NCBI GenBank assembly: GCA_934456315.1
Contig: CAKSHG010000062.1
Coordinates: 1 to 10,425 of the forward strand
DNA from: an uncultured Oscillospiraceae bacterium
GTDB lineage: Bacteria; Bacillota; Clostridia; Oscillospirales; Ruminococcaceae
Reading direction: 5' to 3'
Length of the DNA: 10,425 nt
Below, in pieces: positions 6,901 to 10,425 of the stretch. The position numbers and the translations under genes were made by a program. Under the pieces are notes generated by a model that was given only the letters and a program-made list of their open reading frames with translations, ran no database searches and was not told the origin of the DNA. Each line of letters opens with the position of its first letter. Within the stretch, counting starts at the first letter, position 1.

Positions 6901-7815
6901 AGCAGCGACATGTATGCTCGCATAAACTTTATATTTAGTATCGGCGCTGATAGAATCCGCATGTACTTTATCGCGGTAAGACGTATCATAAGCGCTGTTG
7001 CCGCTGGGAATATTGCTTAATGAAACTGTTCCGACTATTCTGAAATCTATTGCCGAATTTATCATGGGGTCGTATTTCTGCGCGGAATCATAAGTAAAGC
7101 CGTCCTGTGTGGTCCAGACAATGGGAGCCTTATATGAAATTGCAGGATCCTGTGTCGTTATCGTAGCGTTCTGAGGAAGATAATCCGAAACGATTTTTGA
7201 TACAGAAGTATGCGAAGGAATGCTGTGCCCGTTTTTTTCCAAAAAGAACACCTCGTCCTTTTTGCTCGAATCGTATCCGGTATCTGTCGCAGAGAACTGC
7301 GCCCCTTCAGTCTTGGGCTTGACTGTGGGATAATCTGAAAAGTCTATAAGTACGCAAATGAGCGAACCCTCGATCCACGGAGTTATAGTATACTCCGTTT
7401 CGCCTGTAATTGAAAGCTTATATGAGAAGTCGATTCCCTGGGAAGATGCATAGTTATTAGTACTGGGAGAATACTTTACAACAGCGTAATAAGTCTTATT
7501 GTAACCGAAATTGGAAGTATACGCCGTATCAGGTATTTTATAGGAACCATTTGAATCCTTGGTCGGCTTGCCCTCATACCATGTAACAGAGGTTTTGGAA
7601 TTATCGATCATATCTGCAACGTTAAATGCGGATTTATCTATTTTTTCCGTAGCCTTCGGCGTAGGGAGCTTTTCAGCGATTCTAAGCTGCTTTATCTCTG
7701 ACGCATATGCGCTCCCGACAGAATTGAGCACCCCGCCGAGCGCCGCCGGGTCAGTCAACGTGAACATCAGTGCGAGCGCCGTTAATGCCGCCGCGATCCT
7801 TTTTCTAAGTTTCAT
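3940..7815 (-). CDS. Large secreted modular protein with C-terminal type I dockerin
   Basis: 1291 residues. The signal peptide is about 1-39 (KLRKR, hydrophobic core, SAYAS). Two copies of a three-part beta-sandwich unit follow: A (about 75-165 and 415-525), an Ig-like B part with a YDP/YNP...GTV/GRV pattern (about 198-300 and 542-630), and C, a chitobiase/hexosaminidase C-terminal-like fold (about 308-410 and 635-735). Two more C modules lie at about 742-832 and 838-927, then a Big_3-like Ig domain (930-1009), a Thr/Asp/Lys linker (1012-1062), a beta-rich domain common in secreted Clostridia proteins (1065-1230) and a dockerin (1235-1291). The dockerin calcium loops are DADNSTTIDARD and DFNGDGFVNAMD. 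No catalytic domain is seen. It probably sits on the cell surface or in a dockerin-cohesin complex as an adhesin, carbohydrate binder or structural part. The start is supported by GGAGG seven bases before ATG. The 5' half is visibly richer in A/T than the 3' half. Confidence 0.93.
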   Translation of the reverse strand: MKLRKRIAAALTALALMFTLTDPAALGGVLNSVGSAYASEIKQLRIAEKLPTPKATEKIDKSAFNVADMIDNSKTSVTWYEGKPTKDSNGSYKIPDTAYTSNFGYNKTYYAVVKYSPSTNNYASSQGIDFSYKLSITGETEYTITPWIEGSLICVLIDFSDYPTVKPKTEGAQFSATDTGYDSSKKDEVFFLEKNGHSIPSHTSVSKIVSDYLPQNATITTQDPAISYKAPIVWTTQDGFTYDSAQKYDPMINSAIDFRIVGTVSLSNIPSGNSAYDTSYRDKVHADSISADTKYKVYASIHVAAATETIVPTFDTIPGTYNSEIAVKIKPTGEDGVSYYYYVGTDYDEVVNKQFETFKDKSHLYNPNVGILLSGVVNKKIDYYVRVVAYHEMKNYSTPGLVDKFTIYVKSSSATNIPEVHIKVDTPVGGSALDTTAELDKDNSSYDDEVLQISSFGSVIWSEPGQSNSALAKYNTKYTMSVEVVPASPTFAFMRTPDVYVNGIRATGSNTGNGNFTIVYTFEKTGKLTDYKVISPGKVANVPSGTTVTKMESSYLPSTVTVVGTTDNTISESCTVAWDLTTAVTETGDPYNPKIGKAQTVTINGRVKLPDYMEEDAEKIVVKAQIYVEEASKVSAPWAYPPDTVEGQGTTVFNSPQNITLESAVNSATIYYTIDSFENISDISKLANPTEAGGTKYIEPITLSGVPGKSLYYCIKAIATAPGMKQSDVSTFVYKVVIQKKQTAVPKATPEPGKYESSLSITLNTETPGAKIFYTLDPNATKASGFIEYTGPFDLTVAPNTTKTFALRCYAQAPSDSWKDSDISEDYVYTISVPKEKAAVPVPSTLDTASEKALTLTLSCATATADIYYSINKAITADYPGILYKKGTRITLDRVDNEVVSYKLYTYAKSNDPSLDNSLVKTYSYTIGVDYGVKSIEIYRRPTKYSYYMGEKLNVTGGMIKVTYDDETKSPQTVYMTESMIQDFDSWVLGQQTLTVYYQGCTTAFNIVVRRRSSTTDDSKDDTGKTDDGKKDDTTGGKTDDTTDETPTDTGNSDGTVTEPTMDGSAVKGWTQLQKKIAAAAKNSRVKIYLNGNTSVPADIINTAMKKKITLEFVVDDMISWVIDTGALKKTVASVSVGLKNKDVYIPSVLIDSAGESEITRIHTYGENKVGAVLYVKTGKKVNNRFANLFRYNDVSQQLDFADTSKIVASTGVAQVVPTVGGDYVLMYDTRTMLPGDADNSTTIDARDASAILKMVVGTMEIDDTCDFNGDGFVNAMDSSAILRSVVGLYR

Positions 7816-7890
7816 ACCAATACCTCCGGGATACTATAGAATTTCAGGCTGAAAGCAGTCCGAACTATAATACATAATTATACACCATAT

Positions 7891-7919
7891 ATTATATAAT
7901 ATTTTCCTCTTTAAGTCAA
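7891..7919 (-). promoter_or_regulatory. Promoter of the dockerin-protein gene
   Basis: On the minus strand TTGACT (7919-7914), a 17-base spacer and a perfect TATAAT (7896-7891). Transcription should begin near 7884, giving a leader of about 70 bases. In that leader 7865-7873 can pair with 7831-7839 (nine pairs, two of them G-U) just upstream of the ribosome binding site. Confidence 0.85.
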
Positions 7920-7955
7920 TAGAAAAAGTGAACTTTTACACTACATTGGGCAAAA

Positions 7956-7990
7956 ATACCAGAAAAGCTCCCGCAGCACGCGGGAGCTTT
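7956..7990 (-). terminator. Terminator of the lysR / small-protein operon
   Basis: A perfect 11-bp stem, AAAGCTCCCGC on the minus strand (7990-7980) with GCGGGAGCTTT (7974-7964), around a five-base loop, followed on the minus strand by TTCTGGTATTTTT. It begins five bases after the stop codon at 7996 and separates this operon from the dockerin gene promoter. Confidence 0.9.
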
Positions 7991-7995
7991 ACCAA

Positions 7996-8220
7996 TCATT
8001 TTTCAGAAACAGTGAACGCCATGCCGTCCTCCGAGAAATCGACGGTGAATCCGCGCTCCGCAAAATACCCGGCGATGAACTCACACAGCGCGTCGTTCCG
8101 CTCGTCCAGGGAAAAATACTGACCGCCGCAGCCATCGTGGAAATGCACATGATCCGGGAAGTGCGCAGCGCATGCATTTTTCAGCTCCAGCACCTCGCCA
8201 TATTGGAAATTGTAACTCAA
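7996..8220 (-). CDS. Small cysteine-containing protein coupled to LysR (RDAC-like)
   Basis: A 74-residue protein starting at TTG (8220-8218), whose last two bases are the first two of the LysR stop TGA (TTGA overlap). AAGGAGG, inside the regulator's last codons, lies seven bases upstream. It begins (M)SYNFQYGEVLELKNACAAHF, followed by HVHFHDGCGGQYFSLD (23-38) and an end FTVDFSEDGMAFTVSEK. The layout resembles, from memory, the small 'RDAC family' proteins found in Clostridia, with HDGC (28-31) where that family has RDAC; this assignment is tentative. There is no signal peptide or membrane helix. The cluster of His, Asp and Cys (His23, His26, His28, Asp29, Cys31) could bind a metal or a small molecule; this is inference. 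Being translationally coupled to a LysR regulator, it may help sense or process the regulator's effector. Confidence 0.8.
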   Translation of the reverse strand: MSYNFQYGEVLELKNACAAHFPDHVHFHDGCGGQYFSLDERNDALCEFIAGYFAERGFTVDFSEDGMAFTVSEK

Positions 8221-9161
8221 TCCTTCTCCTCCTTGTAGCCCTCGCAGCCGCTGAGATACCGCCTTACCTCGCTGATGTAGACCTCCCCGATGTCGCTTAG
8301 GATACTGTGCTTCTTGACGACGTAGCCTATCTCCATGACAGTGTTGCGGTTGTGCTCGTCCTCGCGGAACGGCACTGCGCGGTACTCGCTGCCGTTCAGC
8401 TCCTCGCAGATTATCCCGGAGCACAGCGTGTAGCCGTTCAGCCCTACCATCAGGTTCAGCTGCGTCGCGCGGTCGGTGCTCCTTATCATGCGGGGATAGT
8501 CGTTGTCCGTCAGTATCTCCTCCGCGAAGAATCCGCTCGCGTCCTCGCCCTGCTCGAATACAAGGCAGGGGTAATCCGCCAGCTGCTCCAGACCTATCGA
8601 CTTCTCATTCGCAAGCGGGTGGTCCTTCCAAAGGTACACATACGCGCGGCAGTCTATCAGCGGCACGAATTCCAGCTCCAGGTCGTGCAGCATTTTCCCT
8701 ATCATGCGGCGGTTGTAGTCGCACTGGTAGATTATCCCGACCTCGCTGCGGAATCCGCCAACGTCCCGCAGGACGTCCAGCGTTCTCGTTTCCCGGATAG
8801 CAAATTCAAAATTCAGCGTGCCGAAATTCTTCACCATCTCCACAAAAGCCTTGACCGCAAAGGAGTAGTGCTGCGTGGAAACGCCGAACTTCCGCCTTGC
8901 GCCGCCGGAAGTTCCGTACTTCTGGCGCAGCAGTTCGTACTGCTGGTAGACCTGCCGGACGTACATCAGGAAATCCGCTCCCTCCGCCGTGACGGAAACG
9001 CCCCGGCTGCTCCGGACAAATATCTGTATCCCGACTTCCTTTTCAAGCTCCCTGACCGCGCTTGTCAGCGACGGCTGCGAAATGAACAGCTGCTCCGCCG
9101 CCTTGTTCATCGAGCCATGCTCCGCTATGGTGAGCGCGTACTTCATCTGCTGCAATGTCAT
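8217..9161 (-). CDS. LysR-type transcriptional regulator
   Basis: A 314-residue DNA-binding regulator. Residues 3-60 form the winged helix-turn-helix (LQQMKYALTIAEHGSMNKAAEQLFISQPSLTSAVRELEKEVGIQIFVRSSRGVSVTAEG), with the AAEQLFISQPSLTSAVRELE core usual for the family. A linker helix follows to about 85, then the effector-binding domain to about 300. The start at 9161 has AGGGAGAG seven bases upstream and begins MTLQQMKYALTI, the usual family N-terminus. An upstream in-frame ATG at 9206 lies inside the promoter spacer, before the expected transcription start, so it cannot be used. It is the first gene of a two-gene operon with the 74-residue protein. The target genes are not evident: no divergent neighbour exists, which is unusual for LysR proteins, so it may act elsewhere or on its own operon. 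Confidence 0.95.
   Translation of the reverse strand: MTLQQMKYALTIAEHGSMNKAAEQLFISQPSLTSAVRELEKEVGIQIFVRSSRGVSVTAEGADFLMYVRQVYQQYELLRQKYGTSGGARRKFGVSTQHYSFAVKAFVEMVKNFGTLNFEFAIRETRTLDVLRDVGGFRSEVGIIYQCDYNRRMIGKMLHDLELEFVPLIDCRAYVYLWKDHPLANEKSIGLEQLADYPCLVFEQGEDASGFFAEEILTDNDYPRMIRSTDRATQLNLMVGLNGYTLCSGIICEELNGSEYRAVPFREDEHNRNTVMEIGYVVKKHSILSDIGEVYISEVRRYLSGCEGYKEEKD
8228..8234 (-). promoter_or_regulatory. Ribosome binding site for the TTG-started small gene
   Basis: AAGGAGG on the minus strand, within the LysR codons for YKEEKD, seven bases before TTG at 8220. It decides the start of the small gene: no ATG or GTG codon stands closer in that frame, and the longer open frame above it has no such site. 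Confidence 0.8.
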
Positions 9162-9194
9162 AGTATCTCTCCCTGTGGCTGTCCTTATTCTGCG

Positions 9195-9223
9195 ATTATA
9201 CCACATTCGGCGCGGGTTGTCAA
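9195..9223 (-). promoter_or_regulatory. Perfect consensus promoter of lysR
   Basis: On the minus strand TTGACA (9223-9218), exactly 17 bases, TATAAT (9200-9195), with TGG before the -10 box (extended -10). Transcription would start near 9188, giving a leader of about 27 bases. A full-consensus promoter is unusual for a regulator gene and suggests that it is held down by a repressor, perhaps by the LysR protein itself. Confidence 0.92.
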
Positions 9224-9265
9224 GATTTTTTATATGTACTCGTTTTCGTAATAGAGTTCGGCTAT

Positions 9266-9298
9266 AGCAAAACGGCGGCTCCGGAATGGAACCGCCGT
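9266..9298 (-). terminator. Terminator of the bacteriohemerythrin gene
   Basis: On the minus strand ACGGCGGTTCC (9298-9288) pairs with GGAGCCGCCGT (9282-9272), including one U-G pair, around a five-base loop. TTTGCT follows. The stem is complete only in minus-strand RNA (plus-strand RNA has a C/A mismatch), which fixes its direction. It lies 14 bases after the stop. Confidence 0.85.
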
Positions 9299-9312
9299 AT
9301 CTGCCCGGCTGT

Positions 9313-9705
9313 TTACTTGTTCAGGAATGCGCCGAGCTTCTTGTCCTCGGTGCGGATATGGCTCACAAGCAGGCTCACATGTCCGTTGAACTTCGCAAGG
9401 TCAGCGATGCTTGCCTCGCCGGACATTCCGGCGGTTATCTCCCGAAGGGTCTGCTTGTACTTTTCGTGGAAAGCGTGGTGCGCTTCGTATCCAGGATACC
9501 CGCTCTGTTTCTGGAGCTGCTCCTCATGCGCGAAATGGCGGTCAACGTAGTCGTTCAGGAACTTCACGGTTTCGCCCATCTTTGCGCGTCCCTTTCCCTC
9601 GCCGCACGCGTCGAGAAGCGCGTTCACTGCGTTCAGCAGCTCGCGGTGCTCGTTGTCTATGATACGGTTGCCCGTTTCCAGTTCCTTTGTAAATTCGTAT
9701 CTCAT
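9313..9705 (-). CDS. Bacteriohemerythrin (single-domain, O2-binding diiron protein)
   Basis: A 130-residue cytoplasmic protein forming one hemerythrin four-helix bundle. All seven diiron ligands are in place: His20 (DNEH), His57 and Glu61 (HFAHE), His76 and His80 (YPGYEAHHAFH), His116 and Asp121 (HIRTED). In this family the diiron site binds O2 reversibly. In an anaerobe it would serve as oxygen sensing, scavenging or delivery, or iron handling; which one cannot be told here. I start at ATG 9705 (MRYEFTKELETGN), with AGAGGAG eight bases upstream; a longer frame back to GTG 9798 runs into the tRNA terminator and is rejected. No clear own promoter is visible in the 80 bases upstream, so it may depend partly on read-through from the tRNA gene. 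It has its own terminator. Confidence 0.95.
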   Translation of the reverse strand: MRYEFTKELETGNRIIDNEHRELLNAVNALLDACGEGKGRAKMGETVKFLNDYVDRHFAHEEQLQKQSGYPGYEAHHAFHEKYKQTLREITAGMSGEASIADLAKFNGHVSLLVSHIRTEDKKLGAFLNK

Positions 9706-9778
9706 AATGTTATCTCCTCTTTCAGAACCGGCTATGTATTTCCGGATACTAAAATGACCGCCCTTTCGGACAGCCTTA

Positions 9779-9815
9779 TAAAATAGTTTTAGCCGCACCC
9801 AGAAGTGCGGCTAAA
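9779..9815 (-). terminator. Probable terminator of the tRNA-Ser gene
   Basis: On the minus strand TTTAGCCGCAC (9815-9805) pairs perfectly with GTGCGGCTAAA (9798-9788) around a six-base loop. ACTATTTTATA follows, an imperfect U-tract, so termination may be partial and allow some transcription into the hemerythrin gene. It starts three bases after the tRNA CCA end. Confidence 0.75.
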
Positions 9816-9817
9816 CA

Positions 9818-9908
9818 TGGCGGACAGGGAGGGATTCGAACCCTCGAACGGGTTTAATCGTTACACGATTTCCAATCGTGCGCCTTAGACCAGCTCAGCC
9901 ACCTGTCC
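9818..9908 (-). tRNA. tRNA-Ser (anticodon GGA), CCA encoded
   Basis: Acceptor stem GGACAGG (9908-9902) pairs with CCTGTCC (9828-9822), followed by discriminator G and an encoded CCA (9820-9818). The anticodon loop TTGGAAA on the stem CACGA/TCGTG gives anticodon GGA, reading UCC and UCU serine codons. The long variable arm (AACG...CGTT) is the mark of a class II serine tRNA, and the T-arm GAGGGTTCGAATCCCTC is intact. It is a lone tRNA gene with its own strong promoter and a hairpin terminator. Confidence 0.97.
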
Positions 9909-9967
9909 ATGTTAAATATACTGGAGCTTGTTTTCTGTCGTGCTCTCTTGCTCGTTTCGACTTGTCT

Positions 9968-10030
9968 ATTATATCACACTCTCTCATTTTTGTCAAGCAT
10001 TTTTTGAAAAAATTTTTGATTTTTTTTGAA
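9968..10030 (-). promoter_or_regulatory. Consensus promoter with UP-like tract for tRNA-Ser
   Basis: On the minus strand TTGACA (9996-9991), 17 bases, TATAAT (9973-9968), with TGA before the -10 box (extended -10). Just upstream of the -35 box lies a 30-base A/T tract (10001-10030) with A-runs, as expected of an UP element bound by the RNA polymerase alpha subunit. Transcription would start near 9961, so a leader of about 53 bases is removed during processing. Confidence 0.93.
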
Positions 10031-10040
10031 TTCTGCTGAA

Positions 10041-10061
10041 AACCGCATTCTCATGCGGAAA
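10041..10061. repeat. Short palindrome related to the 2810-2849 repeat
   Basis: CCGCAT (10043-10048), loop TCTC, ATGCGG (10053-10058). It shares its AACCGCATT left end and ATGCGGAAA right end with the first half of the repeat at 2810-2830, differing in the centre (TCTC against TGGA). It lies upstream of the tRNA promoter. Function is unknown. Confidence 0.55.
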
Positions 10062-10102
10062 ATGTCCCCCTGCAGGAGCAGACCGTTTTACGACAAACTG
10101 TA

Positions 10103-10130
10103 CCGCGCCCGGAGCTTTCCCCGGGCGCGG
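10103..10130 (-). terminator. GC-rich hairpin after the branching-enzyme-like gene
   Basis: A perfect 10-bp stem, CCGCGCCCGG (10103-10112) with CCGGGCGCGG (10121-10130), and an eight-base loop, nine bases after the stop codon at 10140. On the minus strand it is followed by TACAGTTTGT, which lacks a real U-run. It is either a weak terminator or an mRNA 3'-end stabiliser. Its place right behind the gene fits either role. Confidence 0.55.
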
Positions 10131-10139
10131 CAGGTTATA

Positions 10140-10425
10140 TCAGTGCTTTTTCTTTTTGGAGCGTCTGTGGCGCTGGCTGGCAGGGTGGTTCTGAATCCGC
10201 TGGCCAGGCTGAACAGACTGACCATTCTGACCGGGATTCGCGGACTTCGCCGTGTCCACCACCTCGTAGTAGGCAGCGGAGTACCTCGGAACGCTAAGCT
10301 TCACGTTTCCGTACTGGTCGGCGGTCATGCTGCCGGGATAGTGCGAAACGCAGCCGCCGTACCTGTCCTCGGTGGAATCCAGCAGCAGCTTCAGCCGCTT
10401 TCCCCGACCGATGTTCAGCGTGTAG
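10140..10425 (-). CDS. C-terminal end of a probable alpha-glucan branching enzyme family protein (partial)
   Basis: Only the last 94 residues are in the window. The pattern YTLNIGRGKRLKLLLDSTEDRYGGC, then NVKLSVPRYSAAYYEV, fits the C-terminal all-beta domain of GH13 enzymes, most like 1,4-alpha-glucan branching enzyme, where a 'lnSd...yGG' strand pair is followed by 'l.lPp.sa.v'. The match is short and another alpha-amylase family member is possible. After this domain comes an unusual tail of about 36 residues, rich in Gly, Gln, Asn and Pro and ending in RHRRSKKKKH. Branching enzymes normally end soon after the last beta strand. The start lies beyond the window. If the call is right, the enzyme forms alpha-1,6 branches in glycogen in the cytoplasm. 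Confidence 0.6.
   Translation of the reverse strand, partial: YTLNIGRGKRLKLLLDSTEDRYGGCVSHYPGSMTADQYGNVKLSVPRYSAAYYEVVDTAKSANPGQNGQSVQPGQRIQNHPASQRHRRSKKKKH

Noticed and set aside
8221..8424. 142-codon version of the small gene starting at 8424
   Set aside because: The added part overlaps the LysR effector domain in another frame and has no ribosome binding site. The TTG at 8220 has AAGGAGG at seven bases.
9162..9206. Longer LysR start at ATG 9206
   Set aside because: This ATG lies between the -35 and -10 boxes, upstream of the expected transcript start, and adds 15 residues foreign to the family.
8307..9251. Long plus-strand open frame opposite lysR (314 codons)
   Set aside because: Antisense shadow of the LysR gene; the opposite strand has all family motifs, promoter, ribosome binding site and terminator.
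9706..9798. Longer hemerythrin start at GTG 9798
   Set aside because: It would begin inside the tRNA terminator hairpin. ATG 9705 has a proper ribosome binding site and gives the usual family length.
9818..9908. tRNA-Ser as an integration site for a mobile element
   Set aside because: No integrase gene, direct repeat of the tRNA 3' end or phage-like gene is seen on either side within the window.

Overview
The window looks like chromosomal DNA of a Gram-positive gut or rumen anaerobe, most likely Ruminococcus or a close relative (Oscillospiraceae). The reasons are a C-terminal type I dockerin with the DASAILK / DSSAILR repeats typical of that group, strong AAGGAGG-type ribosome binding sites, near-consensus sigma-A promoters with 17-base spacers, and mixed GC content. 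I see no phage, plasmid, transposase or CRISPR signal. Almost everything is on the minus strand; one hydrolase gene is on the plus strand.

Layout. 1-2641 (minus) is a two-gene operon for a heterodimeric ABC exporter. The upstream subunit is complete and has a degenerate ATPase site; the downstream subunit runs off the window. 2642-2979 is a divergent intergenic region with a promoter for each direction and a perfect 17-bp inverted repeat between them. 2980-3765 (plus) is an alpha/beta hydrolase whose only well-placed start codon is ACG and whose oxyanion-loop glycine is apparently Arg. 3766-3939 holds a 79-nt nested inverted repeat and a strong terminator between convergent genes. 3940-7815 (minus) encodes a 1291-residue secreted, multi-domain, dockerin-bearing protein without a recognisable catalytic domain, read from a clear promoter. 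7964-9223 (minus) is a compact LysR regulator / small cysteine-containing protein operon with a TTGA stop-start overlap, its own promoter and its own terminator. 9272-9705 is a bacteriohemerythrin with its terminator. 9788-10030 is tRNA-Ser(GGA) with terminator, perfect consensus promoter and A/T-rich UP-like tract. 10140-10425 is the 3' end of a probable alpha-glucan branching enzyme family protein with an unusual basic tail.

The genes do not form one pathway; the window is a row of small independent units. The closest thing to an unexplained system is the LysR plus 74-residue protein pair. The most unusual sequence features are the hydrolase start and the structured 3' region behind it. I did not find convincing evidence of a wholly new system.
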